Shown here piece by piece: positions 34,841-44,597 of a stretch of 64,000 bases of DNA. Location of the stretch: positions 39,075 to 103,074 of the forward strand of contig CAJAIA010000009.1 of assembly GCA_903939735.1 (NCBI GenBank). Reading direction: 5' to 3'. The position numbers were made by a program, and so were the translations under genes. Positions within the stretch are counted from its first letter, which is position 1, and each line of letters opens with the position of its first letter. The notes under the pieces are model-generated. The model was not told where the DNA came from, ran no database searches, and saw only the letters and a program-made list of their open reading frames with translations. Source of the DNA: an uncultured Ignavibacteria bacterium (lineage in GTDB: Bacteria; Bacteroidota; Ignavibacteria; Kapaibacteriales; Kapaibacteriaceae).

Positions 34841-35839
34841 ATGGAACTTCTCGGATCAAAACCCACACGCTTTGGCTTTGGCGACGGCCTTGTTGACCTT
34901 GGTGAGCGCCACAGTAACGTGATCGTCCTCGGTGGCGACATCACCGGCTCGGTGATGACATCCCTGTTCAAGGAAAAATTCCCAGATCGCTTCTTCTCGA
35001 TCGGTATCGCCGAGCAGAATGCAACAACGATCGCTGCCGGCCTTGCGCTGAGCGGCAAGATCCCGTTCTTCGCATCGTACGGCGCGTTCTGTGCCCTGCG
35101 CAATGCCGACCAACTTCGGATCTCGGTTGCGTACAACGAGGCGAACGTCAAGATCGGTGGCGGCCACGCTGGCATCAGCGTTGGACCGGACGGCGCAACA
35201 CACCAGGTTCTGGAAGAAGTCGCGTTCCTGCGCACACTTCCGCACATGACGATGATCGTTCCGGCTGACTACGAAGAAGCTCGCAAGGCAACCGTGGCTA
35301 TGGGCGAAATGGTGGGTCCAGCCTACATCCGCTTTGGACGCTCGCCGGTGCCATTGTTCACGACGCCAGATACGCCATTCCAGCTTGGTAAGGCCAATTT
35401 GGTAATGGAAGGCACAGATGTAGCCTTGATCGCGAATGGTGCACTGGTGTGGGAGAGCATCCTTGCCGCGAAGGAACTTGCAAAGAAGGGCATCTCTGCC
35501 CGCGTTATCAATGTTCACACGGTAAAGCCATTCGACGTCGAGACGGTGACGACGGCTGCGCGCGAGTGCGGTTGCATCGTCACGGCTGAGGAACATCAGG
35601 TGCATGCCGGCCTCGGCGGTGCAGTGGCGGAAGTCACAGCGAAGAATGCGCCCGTGCCGATTGAGTTTGTCGGCGTGAAGGACTCGTTTGGCGGCTCTGG
35701 CGAACCAGAAGAACTGATGGTCAAGTTTGGTCTGACGTGGAAGGAAATCTACGCCTCTGCGCTCGTCGCAATGGAACGTCGCGACAAGGGCAGCAGTGGA
35801 TTCCGCGCCGTCAAGGACGTTCCGGTGTATTCTGCCTGA
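34841..35839 (+). CDS. Transketolase, C-terminal subunit
   Basis: A 332-residue partner of the preceding gene, with the pyrimidine-binding and C-terminal domains of transketolase: FFSIGIAEQNATTIAAGLAL (catalytic Glu in the AEQN motif), GGGHAGISVGPDGATHQ, and the C-terminal EEHQVHAGLGGAVAE. The two subunits together make one complete enzyme. The next gene starts 23 bases later. Confidence 0.95.
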   Translation: MELLGSKPTRFGFGDGLVDLGERHSNVIVLGGDITGSVMTSLFKEKFPDRFFSIGIAEQNATTIAAGLALSGKIPFFASYGAFCALRNADQLRISVAYNEANVKIGGGHAGISVGPDGATHQVLEEVAFLRTLPHMTMIVPADYEEARKATVAMGEMVGPAYIRFGRSPVPLFTTPDTPFQLGKANLVMEGTDVALIANGALVWESILAAKELAKKGISARVINVHTVKPFDVETVTTAARECGCIVTAEEHQVHAGLGGAVAEVTAKNAPVPIEFVGVKDSFGGSGEPEELMVKFGLTWKEIYASALVAMERRDKGSSGFRAVKDVPVYSA

Positions 35840-35862
35840 ACTACTTTCGAGCTCACCACACC

Positions 35863-37320
35863 ATGATGTCTGCCAAGCGTGATCCGATACAGATCGAGAT
35901 CCTCGATCCGATCCTCCTCCGCGTGGCGGCGCTTGCGCAGGAACGTTCCGTTGACGCGTACGTTGTTGGCGGATATGTGCGCGATGCTGTCATGGGGCGA
36001 GCACGCACAGACATCGACATTACTGTTGTTGGGGATCCGCTCGAGTTCGCTCGAGCGGTCGCCGACGTGTTCCGATCCAAGACGGTAGAATACGAGCGAT
36101 TTCGCACGGCAATGGTGCCGGTGGGCGACTACCAACTTGAGTTCGTCGGTACGCGCATGGAGCGCTATACAGCGGAATCGCGCAATCCCATAGTTGTTGA
36201 AGGCACGCTCGAGGACGATCTTCGTCGACGTGATTTCACGGTCAACGCGATGGCCGCATCACTGCGCGCCAACGACCTCGGCACGGTTGTCGATCTCTTC
36301 GGTGGCGTTGATGATCTGCAGCTTCAGCTGCTGCGCACGCCCCTTGACCCAGTGGTAACAATGAGCGACGATCCCTTGCGCATGATGCGCGCGGCGCGAT
36401 TCGCAGCACAGCTTGGATTTCGCGTTGATGACGGCCTACGTGAGGCTGTGCAAAGCATGGCTGAACGCATCCGCATCATTTCGCAGGAGCGCATCACGGA
36501 CGAGTTCTTGAAGATTCTCGCTGCGCCAAAGCCGAGTGTCGGACTTGTCTTTCTGTATGAAACGGGGCTCATGGAGCACGTGTTCCCTGAGGTTCATAAC
36601 CTCGCTGGTGTCGATCTCGTGCAGGCCGGCAACAGGGAATTCCGACACAAGGATGTGTTCTACCACACGGTGCAGGTTGTTGACAACGTCGCGACGATGA
36701 GTAACGACCTCTGGTTGCGATTTGCTACGCTGATGCATGACGTTGCCAAGCCACGAACGAAGCGCTTCATCGACGGACAGGGCTGGACGTTTCATGGTCA
36801 TGAAGAAGTGGGTGCGCGTTGGCAGGAGAGAATCTTCCGTCGCATGAAACTTCCGATGCAGCATCTCTCCTACGTGCAGACGCTCGTGCGCCTGCATCAA
36901 CGTCCGATGATGCTTGTTGATGAAGGTGTTACGGACTCAGCGATCCGCCGGCTTGCTGTGCAAGCGGGTGATGCTATCGCCGATCTGTTTACGCTGTGCC
37001 GTGCAGACATCACAACGCGCAATGAGCATCGCGCGACGAAGTACCTGCGCAATTACGCTATTGTCGAGGCGAAGGTTGAAGATGTGCGTGAGCGCGACCA
37101 ATTGCGCGCATTCCAGAGTCCGATCCGCGGTGAAGAGATCATGCAGATCACAGGGATGGGTCCATGCCGTGCCGTTGGCTACATGAAGTGGATGCTCGAA
37201 GAGGCTATCCTTGATGGCCTCATCATGAACGATGCTGAGCAAGCGCGTGTGTATCTCATGGATCATCTCGAGCAGTGGAAGATCGACGGCGAAACGGCGC
37301 AGTTTTCTCGACGAGGATAA
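35863..37320 (+). CDS. CCA tRNA nucleotidyltransferase / poly(A) polymerase family with HD domain
   Basis: A 485-residue class II nucleotidyltransferase. The active site contains VVGGYVRDAVMGRARTDIDI with the GG-x-x-R-D and DxD residues. Next comes RRRDFTVNAMA, the head-domain block DDPLRMMRAARFAAQLGF, and a C-terminal HD domain (MHDVAKPRTKRF, FHGHEEVGARWQERI). It most likely adds or repairs the tRNA CCA end; this is relevant because tRNA-Pro at 52924 lacks an encoded CCA. Start at 35863 (ATGATG; 35866 possible). Confidence 0.93.
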   Translation: MMSAKRDPIQIEILDPILLRVAALAQERSVDAYVVGGYVRDAVMGRARTDIDITVVGDPLEFARAVADVFRSKTVEYERFRTAMVPVGDYQLEFVGTRMERYTAESRNPIVVEGTLEDDLRRRDFTVNAMAASLRANDLGTVVDLFGGVDDLQLQLLRTPLDPVVTMSDDPLRMMRAARFAAQLGFRVDDGLREAVQSMAERIRIISQERITDEFLKILAAPKPSVGLVFLYETGLMEHVFPEVHNLAGVDLVQAGNREFRHKDVFYHTVQVVDNVATMSNDLWLRFATLMHDVAKPRTKRFIDGQGWTFHGHEEVGARWQERIFRRMKLPMQHLSYVQTLVRLHQRPMMLVDEGVTDSAIRRLAVQAGDAIADLFTLCRADITTRNEHRATKYLRNYAIVEAKVEDVRERDQLRAFQSPIRGEEIMQITGMGPCRAVGYMKWMLEEAILDGLIMNDAEQARVYLMDHLEQWKIDGETAQFSRRG

Positions 37321-37330
37321 TGGGGGGTAT

Positions 37331-37879
37331 ATGGTAGAATCTCGCGACAACATCTTGCCCTACGCAGGCGTTATGCCTGCGGTTCACGACAGTGTGTTTG
37401 TTGCCCGCGGCGCTGTGATCGTGGGTGATGTGCAGATCGGCAAGGACTCAACGGTGTGGTTTAATGTGGTGATGCGCGGCGATGTTCACCAGATCCGCAT
37501 CGGTGAGCGCACCAATGTGCAGGATCTCGCGATGCTACATGTAACGATTAACAAGCACCCATTGCATATCGGTGATGGCGTCACGATCGGACATCACGCC
37601 ATGCTGCATGGGTGCACGATCGATGATTACGTGCTGATCGGGATGAATGCAACGATCCTCGATGGAGCACATGTTGAACACCACTCGATGGTTGCGGCAG
37701 GCTCTGTGGTGCGACCAGGATTCCGCGTGCCAAGTCGCACGCTCGTTGCAGGCGTGCCAGCCAAGGTTGTGCGTGAGTTGACCGACGATGAAGTTGCATT
37801 CCTCGAGCAAAGCGCTCAGAATTATATCGACTACGCGGCGTCGTACAGAACGAATACCAATGTGAGACTACAGAAATGA
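37331..37879 (+). CDS. Gamma-class carbonic anhydrase family protein
   Basis: A 182-residue left-handed beta-helix protein of the YrdA/CaiE/gamma-carbonic anhydrase family. Hexapeptide repeats run from ARGAVIVGDVQIGKDSTVWF to GMNATILDGAHVEHHSMVAAG. Candidate zinc histidines are in MLHVTINKHPLH and TIGHHAMLHGC. The start at 37331 follows GGGGGG ten bases after the previous stop. Its stop overlaps the next ATG (ATGA). Enzymatic activity is not certain in this family. Confidence 0.93.
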   Translation: MVESRDNILPYAGVMPAVHDSVFVARGAVIVGDVQIGKDSTVWFNVVMRGDVHQIRIGERTNVQDLAMLHVTINKHPLHIGDGVTIGHHAMLHGCTIDDYVLIGMNATILDGAHVEHHSMVAAGSVVRPGFRVPSRTLVAGVPAKVVRELTDDEVAFLEQSAQNYIDYAASYRTNTNVRLQK

Positions 37880-38085
37880 CACCTTCATCATCACGCACAT
37901 CATCGACGCTGACGAGCGCACTTGTTACGATCCTTGTCTCAACATCGATCTGTGTGATTCTCGTTGTTGTTGCTGCGATCTGGACCGGTGAGATGCTGTA
38001 CTTGGTTGCAGCAGCCCTCTTTGCAATCAGCGGTGGTGCCGGCATTTGGGTTGTGCGTCGCCTCCGTGCGACAATCACCAAGTGA
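37876..38085 (+). CDS. Small two-helix membrane protein
   Basis: A 69-residue protein with a Ser/Thr-rich N-terminus and two membrane helices (LVTILVSTSICVILVVVAAI and MLYLVAAALFAISGGAGIWV) followed by a basic end (RRLRATITK). It overlaps the gamma-carbonic anhydrase stop by four bases and ends five bases before the Memo-like gene, so it is in that operon. No family recognised. Confidence 0.7.
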   Translation: MTPSSSRTSSTLTSALVTILVSTSICVILVVVAAIWTGEMLYLVAAALFAISGGAGIWVVRRLRATITK

Positions 38086-38090
38086 GTCTG

Positions 38091-39296
38091 ATGTCAATGC
38101 ACGACATCCTCCCAGCCCTCCGCGTAGACATCCAGCTGTCGGTCCATACCGAGGATGGTGAGCAATTCCTCGTGTTGTCCGACCCATTTAGCATTGCCGA
38201 CGGACCCATCATGGTCAATGTCGACATGTTGGATCTGCTCCAGGCGTGTGACGGGGAAACCACCTACCATGCGCTAGCGCAGGCATCATCTGTCGACCCC
38301 GACGGTGCTGAGATCATGCGTGTTCGAGCCTTTATCCAGGAACTCTCGTCGCTCGGCTATCTCGAGGGAGATGGATTCCTTGCGCGGCAGACAGCCATTG
38401 AAGCCGAATGGGATTCCCGTGCGGAGCGCCCAACCGTGTGCGCGGGCACGACGTATCCCGCCGACCCAACCGAAGCAGCGGAGTTCTTTTCTACGGTGCT
38501 CGGCCTCCCGTCGGGCTCTTCCCACAACGTCGGTGGCGACACCCACGACTACCCACGCGCCGTCCTTGTGCCGCACATCGACTATCGTGTTGCGCCGCAC
38601 GTATATGCTCCAGGCTTCCTACCGCTGGCGAACCATCCCGCCGAGCTGGTAATCGCAATCGGAACATCCCACTACTGGTCTGACGATGCCTTTATCCTCA
38701 CCGCAAAGCATTACCAGACACCTTTCGGAACAGTGCAGACCGACACGAATCTCGTGAACATGCTTCGGCAAACGCTACCCGGCGTGGCGCCGACTGACGT
38801 TGCGCACCGTCCCGAGCATTCGCTCGAGCTCCACCTTACAGCACTCAAGCATCTCTGGGGCGATAAGCCCTTCCGTGTGGTTCCCATCTTGGTGACCATG
38901 GCTGCGTGTGAGACACCCGAGACACTTCAGCGTGCCGTCGACGCACTCCGGGCTGCCGTAGCGTCCAGCGGAGCATCTACCGTGTGGTGCATCTCCGGCG
39001 ATCTCGCGCATGTCGGACGGAAGTTCGGCGACGCCGAGCCGGCCGATGTGCTCATCGATAGCGTGCGCGTGGCAGATGCCGCAGTGCTCCGCCACCTCGA
39101 ACAGGCCGATGTGCGCGGGTACGATGCCGAAATAAGCGCGACGGACCACCAATTCCGCATCTGTGGCTATGCGCCTACGGTCGTTGCATTACAGGCACTT
39201 ACGCCCGCGCGGGGGACCGTTGCAGCGTACGACGTCTGGCACGAAACCGAAACCGCCAGCGCCGTCAGTTTCGCCTCGGTAGTCTTCCACGACTGA
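38091..39296 (+). CDS. amrB: AmmeMemoRadiSam system protein B (Memo-like)
   Basis: A 401-residue protein. Residues from about 110 to the end match the Memo family (RAVLVPHIDYRVAPHVYAPG, ELVIAIGTSHYWSDDAFILT, RPEHSLELHLTALKHLWGDK, VWCISGDLAHVGRKFGD). His residues in these blocks form the likely metal site, as in Memo and extradiol dioxygenases. Residues 1-100 form an extra N-terminal domain (DILPALRVDIQLSVHTEDG) with a winged-helix-like PqqD-type look. In other genomes the family is encoded with a radical SAM protein and an AMMECR1 protein; neither is in this window. Confidence 0.85.
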   Translation: MSMHDILPALRVDIQLSVHTEDGEQFLVLSDPFSIADGPIMVNVDMLDLLQACDGETTYHALAQASSVDPDGAEIMRVRAFIQELSSLGYLEGDGFLARQTAIEAEWDSRAERPTVCAGTTYPADPTEAAEFFSTVLGLPSGSSHNVGGDTHDYPRAVLVPHIDYRVAPHVYAPGFLPLANHPAELVIAIGTSHYWSDDAFILTAKHYQTPFGTVQTDTNLVNMLRQTLPGVAPTDVAHRPEHSLELHLTALKHLWGDKPFRVVPILVTMAACETPETLQRAVDALRAAVASSGASTVWCISGDLAHVGRKFGDAEPADVLIDSVRVADAAVLRHLEQADVRGYDAEISATDHQFRICGYAPTVVALQALTPARGTVAAYDVWHETETASAVSFASVVFHD

Positions 39297-39323
39297 CCGA
39301 TTTTCCACGAATCGCTGCATCCG

Positions 39324-39355
39324 TTTGGTGAAGTCACCCCACTCCCGTATGTTTG
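39324..39355 (+). promoter_or_regulatory. Promoter of the rplM-rpsI operon
   Basis: TTTG at 39324-39327, a 20-base spacer and TATGTTTG at 39348-39355. This is an exact match to the Bacteroidota housekeeping promoter and the best in the window. It lies 47 bases before the rplM start. Confidence 0.8.
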
Positions 39356-39402
39356 CAAGCTCTAATAAATCCAATGTGACGAAGGAGCCCCTTCCCGGGG
39401 TA

Positions 39403-39879
39403 ATGACCATGAATCAGCACGGAAACATCACCAAGTCGATTCGCGAGCAAGATGTGCAGCGCGAATGGTGGGTAGTAGACGCCGACGGCCTTACAGTTGG
39501 CCGCCTTGCGACACAACTCGCAACACTCCTGCGTGGCAAGCATAAGCCGCTCTTCACACCGCACGTTGACTGTGGCGACTTCGTCGTCGTGATCAACGCT
39601 GACAAGGTGGTGATGGAAGGCAAGCGTGCCGAGCAGAAGGAATACTTCCACAACACGGGATATCCGGGTGGTGGTCGTATGCGCTCGTTCACAAAGCTCA
39701 TGCAAACCAAGCCAGAAGAAGTCGTGGAGCTTGCCGTCAAGGGCATGCTTCCAAAGAATACCCTTGGCCGCCTGATGGTGAAGAAGCTCAAGGTCTATGC
39801 TGGTAGCGCGCATCCACATGCAGCGCAGCAGCCGAAGGCCTATGAGTTGCCATACAAGCACATTGGAATCAAGGGATAA
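39403..39879 (+). CDS. rplM: Ribosomal protein L13
   Basis: A 158-residue uL13 protein of the large ribosomal subunit. It has [20 protein letters not shown] near the start, the block [18 protein letters not shown], and [20 protein letters not shown]. Slightly long at the N-terminus compared with the usual 142-150 residues; Met at 39409 is an alternative start. Followed by rpsI with 10 bases between, the normal bacterial pair. Confidence 0.97.
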   Translation: MTMNQHGNITKSIREQDVQREWWVVDADGLTVGRLATQLATLLRGKHKPLFTPHVDCGDFVVVINADKVVMEGKRAEQKEYFHNTGYPGGGRMRSFTKLMQTKPEEVVELAVKGMLPKNTLGRLMVKKLKVYAGSAHPHAAQQPKAYELPYKHIGIKG

Positions 39880-39889
39880 CGGAGAGAAC

Positions 39890-40276
39890 ATGAAGACGTA
39901 CGCAGGAACAGGTCGCCGCAAGACAAGCGTTGCTCAAATCCGCCTCATCAGTGGTACAGGTAACGTGCTTGTAAATCGCCAACCAATCGAAGAGTATTTC
40001 ACGGTGGAAACATACCGTCGTGATGCGCTTCTACCGCTTGAACTCACAAAGACGAACGGCCAGTTCGACGTATTTGTGACTGTTCGCGGTGGTGGCAAGA
40101 GCGGGCAAGCTGGGGCAGTTCGCCTCGGTGTAGCGCGTGCCCTGGTCGATTACAACGAAGAGCTCCGCGGCGCACTCCGTCCGGCTGGTGTTCTTACACG
40201 CGACCCACGTATGGTCGAGCGTAAGAAGTACGGTCAGAAGAAGGCCCGTAAGCGCTTCCAGTTCTCGAAGCGATAA
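39890..40276 (+). CDS. rpsI: Ribosomal protein S9
   Basis: A 128-residue uS9 protein. It opens [16 protein letters not shown], has the [20 protein letters not shown] core, and ends in the basic tail [12 protein letters not shown] that reaches the P-site tRNA. GGAGAGA is directly upstream. Co-transcribed with rplM. Confidence 0.98.
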   Translation: MKTYAGTGRRKTSVAQIRLISGTGNVLVNRQPIEEYFTVETYRRDALLPLELTKTNGQFDVFVTVRGGGKSGQAGAVRLGVARALVDYNEELRGALRPAGVLTRDPRMVERKKYGQKKARKRFQFSKR

Positions 40277-40387
40277 ACGAAGCAACTACACACATGCGTG
40301 GGAATTCCACCGGTGGAGCCTGGCTATGCTGGGTCCGGTGGTTCGAACCATGCAGAGGTTTCATCCACATTACAATTTGAGGTTACT
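40277..40387 (+). promoter_or_regulatory. rpsB leader with paired palindromes
   Basis: 111 bases before rpsB. They contain the self-complementary CCACCGGTGG (about 40310-40319) and GGTTCGAACC (about 40342-40351), with a second CCGGTGG copy between, so alternative hairpins can form. An S2 autoregulatory leader is possible; I match no known family with certainty. Confidence 0.35.
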
Positions 40388-41200
40388 ATGCCAGCAGTTA
40401 CCGTTGAGGCACTGCTCGAGTCCGGAGCACACTTCGGACACCTTACGCGTCGTTGGAATCCAAAGATGCGCCCATTCATCTTCATGGAGCGCAACGGAAT
40501 CCACATCATCGATCTGCGCAAGACGCAGCTCTTGATTGACATCGCCCGTGATGCTGCACATGATGTAGCGTCGCAAGGTCGCGGTGTTCTCTTCGTCGGA
40601 ACGAAGAACCAAGCAAAGAATGCCGTTGAGAACGAAGCCAAGCGCTCGCACTCGAACTATGTTTCGGAGCGTTGGCTTGGTGGTATGCTTACGAACTTCA
40701 CAACGATCCGTAAGTCGATCAAGCGACTCACAACGATCGACAAGATGGAGATTGATGGCACGTTCGAAAAGATCACCAAGAAGGAACGCCTGATGCTTGG
40801 TCGCGAGCGCGATCGTCTGCGCAAGGTGTTCGGTGGTATTGAGGACATGACACGCATCCCAGGATTGCTTGTCGTTGTTGACATCAAGAAGGAGCACCTC
40901 GCGATCAAGGAAGCTAAGATCCTTGGCATCCCAGTGATCGGTATCGTCGATACAAACAGCGATCCAGGTGAAGTTGATTTCCCGATCCCAGCCAATGATG
41001 ACTCGATCAAGTCTGTTGACCTGATCACAAAGATCCTCGCCGACGCCATTGCAGAAGGTCGCGAGATCGCTCGCGTTAAGACAGCGGAATTCGCCGCAGC
41101 CGGTGAAGCAGCTGGTAAGGAAGGCGAATCGGAGGACTCAAAGGTTCGCCGTCAGCTTCGCACACGCAAGGGCCCAGGTAGTGGCCAAGGCGCTGAGTAA
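40388..41200 (+). CDS. rpsB: Ribosomal protein S2
   Basis: A 270-residue uS2 protein. Signatures are [20 protein letters not shown] at the start, [34 protein letters not shown], and [20 protein letters not shown]. It has the usual length plus a charged C-terminal tail. GAGG precedes the ATG. First gene of the conserved rpsB-tsf-pyrH-frr block. Confidence 0.98.
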   Translation: MPAVTVEALLESGAHFGHLTRRWNPKMRPFIFMERNGIHIIDLRKTQLLIDIARDAAHDVASQGRGVLFVGTKNQAKNAVENEAKRSHSNYVSERWLGGMLTNFTTIRKSIKRLTTIDKMEIDGTFEKITKKERLMLGRERDRLRKVFGGIEDMTRIPGLLVVVDIKKEHLAIKEAKILGIPVIGIVDTNSDPGEVDFPIPANDDSIKSVDLITKILADAIAEGREIARVKTAEFAAAGEAAGKEGESEDSKVRRQLRTRKGPGSGQGAE

Positions 41201-41236
41201 TCTCCCTCACTGAACACATCACTTGGATCATCCATC

Positions 41237-42091
41237 ATGATTAGCGCACAAACCGTAAAAGAACTCCGCGAAAAGACCGGCGCCGGCATGGCCGACTGCA
41301 AGAAGGCTCTTGAAGAAGCGGGTGGAGAGATGGAAGCCGCCATCGAGTGGCTTCGCAAGCGTGGTGCTGCGTCGGTTGCCAAGCGTGCCGACCGCGATGC
41401 GAACGAAGGCACAGTCATCGTCAAGACATCGGCCGACGGCAAGACGGCAGCCATTGTTGAAGTGAATTGCGAAACAGACTTCGTTGCGCGCAATGAAGAG
41501 TTCGTTGCATTCGCGAACGCGATCTGTGACGTCATCGCTTCGAAGGCAATTGCATCGGAAGATGAACTCTGGGCAACGGAAGTTGGCGGCAAGTCACTTG
41601 CAAACCTTCGCGACGAAATCCTCGCGAAGTTCAGCGAGAAGATTGGTCTTCGCCGCTGGGAACGCATCACAACCAACGGACACATCACAGAGTACACACA
41701 CGCGGGCAACCGCCTTGGTGTGCTTGTTGAGTTCGATGCACCGGTAACATCTGATGCAGCGAAGCCTATGGCGCGCGACGTTGCAATGCAGATCGCTGCG
41801 ATGCAGCCAATGTTCGTTGACCGTTCAAAGGTTGACGAAACAACGCTCGCAAAGGAGCTTGAAATCTACAAGCAAGCTGCGATTGAAGAAGGTAAGAAGG
41901 AAGACATTGCTGAGCGTATCGCGCAAGGCAAGCTTGGTAAGTTCTACGAAGAGCAAGTGCTCATCGAGCAGACCTTCGTGAAAGACCCAAGCAAGAAGAT
42001 TTCTGACGTTGTTGCTGAGATCGGCAAGATCAATGGCAATGAAGTCAAGGTCGTGAACTTCGTTCGCTTCAACCTCGGCGATAAGATCTAA
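41237..42091 (+). CDS. tsf: Elongation factor Ts
   Basis: A 284-residue guanine-nucleotide exchange factor for EF-Tu. N-terminal [20 protein letters not shown] and the core [12 protein letters not shown], which contains the conserved TDFV motif that displaces GDP in EF-Tu, are both present. The C-terminal dimer/coiled-coil part is complete. Follows rpsB by 36 bases. Confidence 0.98.
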   Translation: MISAQTVKELREKTGAGMADCKKALEEAGGEMEAAIEWLRKRGAASVAKRADRDANEGTVIVKTSADGKTAAIVEVNCETDFVARNEEFVAFANAICDVIASKAIASEDELWATEVGGKSLANLRDEILAKFSEKIGLRRWERITTNGHITEYTHAGNRLGVLVEFDAPVTSDAAKPMARDVAMQIAAMQPMFVDRSKVDETTLAKELEIYKQAAIEEGKKEDIAERIAQGKLGKFYEEQVLIEQTFVKDPSKKISDVVAEIGKINGNEVKVVNFVRFNLGDKI

Positions 42092-42120
42092 GTTTCGTTC
42101 CAACACATCGAGAGCGTGCC

Positions 42121-42837
42121 ATGCCTGCTCCTCTGTACAAGCGCGTCCTGCTCAAACTCAGCGGTGAATCGCTGATGGGAGATCAACAGTATGGCATTGA
42201 TCCCCAGGCGCTACGTGCGTTTGCTGAAGACGTCAAGGAAGCCTACGACCTTGGCGTAGAGATGGGTATCGTCTTCGGTGGTGGCAACATCTACCGTGGT
42301 ATGCAAGCCGAGTCTATGGGCATCGACAAGGTGTCTGGCGACCACATGGGCATGCTGGCTACGGTGATCAACTGTCTCGCATTTCAGAATGCGCTTGAGC
42401 TGCTCGGTGTACCGACGCGTCTCCAGACAGCCATTCATATGGAGCAGATTGCTGAGGGATTCATACGACGTCGTGCAATGCGCCACCTTGAAAAGGGGCG
42501 CATTGTTGTTTTTGGCGCAGGCACCGGAAACCCATACTTCACAACCGATACGGCGGCAGTGCTTCGCGCTGTCGAGATTGAAGCCGACGTTGTGATCAAG
42601 GGCACGCGCGTTGATGGCGTGTACGACAAGGATCCCGAAAAGTATGATGACGCACGGCGTTTCGAGACGATCTCCTACAAGGAGACGCTTGATCGTAACC
42701 TACGTGTGATGGACATGACGGCCATTACGATGGCACAGGAAAACAACAAACCGATACTGGTCTTCAACATGAATGTGCGCGGCAATCTCCGCCGCCTGCT
42801 TCTTGGAGAGCCGGTTGCAACGATTGTGAAGGAGTAA
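42121..42837 (+). CDS. pyrH: UMP kinase
   Basis: A 238-residue amino-acid-kinase-fold enzyme phosphorylating UMP to UDP. Present are [35 protein letters not shown], the [19 protein letters not shown] block and [12 protein letters not shown]. Bacterial hexameric type, regulated by GTP/UTP in known members. Three bases separate its stop from frr. Confidence 0.98.
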   Translation: MPAPLYKRVLLKLSGESLMGDQQYGIDPQALRAFAEDVKEAYDLGVEMGIVFGGGNIYRGMQAESMGIDKVSGDHMGMLATVINCLAFQNALELLGVPTRLQTAIHMEQIAEGFIRRRAMRHLEKGRIVVFGAGTGNPYFTTDTAAVLRAVEIEADVVIKGTRVDGVYDKDPEKYDDARRFETISYKETLDRNLRVMDMTAITMAQENNKPILVFNMNVRGNLRRLLLGEPVATIVKE

Positions 42838-42840
42838 GCC

Positions 42841-43401
42841 ATGCCAGTAGCAACAATAGTCGATGATTCCGCGCAGCACATGCGCAAAGCAGTAGAGCAC
42901 GTGCAACAGCAGCTCGCAAAGGTCCGCACGGGCCGTGCATCGGCATCGATGCTCGATGCAGTGAAGGTCGAATACTACGGCGAGCCAACGCCTCTTGCAC
43001 AGGTGGGTAGTGTTTCCGTGCCGGATGCACGCAGCATCATGATCCAACCGTGGGATCGCACAGCACTGCAGAGTATCGAGAAGGCCATTCTTGCTGCAAA
43101 TCTTGGCATCACGCCGCAGAACGACGGACAGGTGATTCGCATCAGCGTACCACCACTTACGGAAGAGCGTCGCAAGGACATCGTAAAGCAGTGCAAGAAG
43201 ATGGCCGAAGAGGGCAAGCTTGCTGTGCGCAACATCCGTCGCGATGCGAACGAAGAATTGAAAAAGGCAGAGAAGACAGAGCACTTCTCCGAAGATGAGC
43301 GCAAGCGCGGCGAAGATGATGTACAGAAGAATACCGACAAGTACGTCGCCGAGATCGACAAGATCCTCGCAGCGAAAGAAGTCGAAGTAATGGAAGAATA
43401 A
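42841..43401 (+). CDS. frr: Ribosome recycling factor
   Basis: A 186-residue protein that splits post-termination ribosomes with EF-G. Has VRTGRASASMLDAVKVEYYG, the SIMIQPWDRTALQSIEKAIL block, and the typical helical C-terminus RRKDIVKQCKKMAEEGKLAV. Full length. End of the rpsB block, with the thioredoxin-like gene 14 bases on. Confidence 0.98.
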   Translation: MPVATIVDDSAQHMRKAVEHVQQQLAKVRTGRASASMLDAVKVEYYGEPTPLAQVGSVSVPDARSIMIQPWDRTALQSIEKAILAANLGITPQNDGQVIRISVPPLTEERRKDIVKQCKKMAEEGKLAVRNIRRDANEELKKAEKTEHFSEDERKRGEDDVQKNTDKYVAEIDKILAAKEVEVMEE

Positions 43402-43415
43402 CCATCGGAGTCACC

Positions 43416-44597
43416 GTGAAGTCCCTCGTCATCATTGCGCTAGTTGCTACAACATTGTGTGCCCGTGCTGACGATGGTGTGCGCTTCACAACCGTAACGA
43501 CCTGGCAACAGGCGCTCGATCGTGCAAAGGCTGAACAGAAGCCGATCTTCCTTGATGCCTATACCGACTGGTGCGGCTGGTGCAAGGTGATGGATCGTGA
43601 GACGTTCGCTGATTCAACTGTTGCAGCCGTGATGAATGCGTCCTTCGTGAACGTCAAGATGGAGATGGAAACCGGCGAGGGCATTGATGTTGCGATGAAG
43701 TATCGCATCAGCGGCTTCCCAACGTTCGTGGTCTTCACACCAGATGGTGTACCGACGTATAGGACGACGGGCTTTCGCGCTCCAGCAGACTGGCTGCCAA
43801 TGCTCGACGCGATGCGCGACCCGTCGCGTGCACTCAAGCAAGCAGGCGTGACGCCAACGTTGAAGCTTCCGTTCCCAGCATGGCATCGCGCTGCCTTCGA
43901 AAAGGGCAAGGCTCGCAAACAACCAGATGCAGCAACCGTCCACGCGTGGTTCGATGCATATGAGAACAAGTACGACGAAATAGCCTTCGGTGTGATCCTC
44001 AAGCATCGTCTGCGTCCAGACCAGATTGACTGGGTGCTCGAGCGCGAGCAAGAGTACCGTCGCCTCTACGATTCAGAAGTTGATGAAGTGCTTCAGGATA
44101 AGGGGCAACTGGTGTTCAAGACGGCGGTCGAAACAAAGGACACATCTCTCCTCGGTAAGGTTGTCGACTTCTTCCGTCCTGCGAAGGATGAAGCAGTTTC
44201 GTTGAAGGAGCGCTTGGAAGCCATGTACTATGCGCAGACGAAAGACTGGCCAGGACTCGGCACGCAGCTTCAATCGATGAGCAACGAACTCGGTGCTTCT
44301 GCATCATCGACGGTGAACGAGTTTGCATGGCAGATGTACGAAACATGTGACGATGAGCGTGCTCTTCGCGCAGCCGCCTCGGCGATGAAGCCGATTGCCA
44401 CACGTGATGATGCCGACTGGGCACACATTGATACGTATGCGGCGTTGCTCTTCAAGAGTGGACAGTATGCAGAGGCCGAGGTACAGGCCAAGCGCGCTAT
44501 CGAGCGTGGCACAGCAGCTGGTGCTGATGTGAAGGAAACAACGCAACTGCTCGAGCGCATCCGAACAGCTGCATCCGGCACGAAGCAATCAAAATGA
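43416..44597 (+). CDS. Exported thioredoxin-fold protein with WCGWC motif
   Basis: A 393-residue protein with a signal peptide (SLVIIALVATTLCARA) and a thioredoxin-like domain at about 25-145. The active site is TDWCGWCKVMDRET, with the cis-Pro at GFPTFVVF. This is the DUF255/thioredoxin-7 type with CxxC intact, so a periplasmic thiol oxidoreductase is likely. The C-terminal 240 residues are helical and TPR-like (AALLFKSGQYAEAEVQAKRA). Its stop overlaps the queC start by four bases, although queC is unrelated in function. Confidence 0.83.
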   Translation: MKSLVIIALVATTLCARADDGVRFTTVTTWQQALDRAKAEQKPIFLDAYTDWCGWCKVMDRETFADSTVAAVMNASFVNVKMEMETGEGIDVAMKYRISGFPTFVVFTPDGVPTYRTTGFRAPADWLPMLDAMRDPSRALKQAGVTPTLKLPFPAWHRAAFEKGKARKQPDAATVHAWFDAYENKYDEIAFGVILKHRLRPDQIDWVLEREQEYRRLYDSEVDEVLQDKGQLVFKTAVETKDTSLLGKVVDFFRPAKDEAVSLKERLEAMYYAQTKDWPGLGTQLQSMSNELGASASSTVNEFAWQMYETCDDERALRAAASAMKPIATRDDADWAHIDTYAALLFKSGQYAEAEVQAKRAIERGTAAGADVKETTQLLERIRTAASGTKQSK

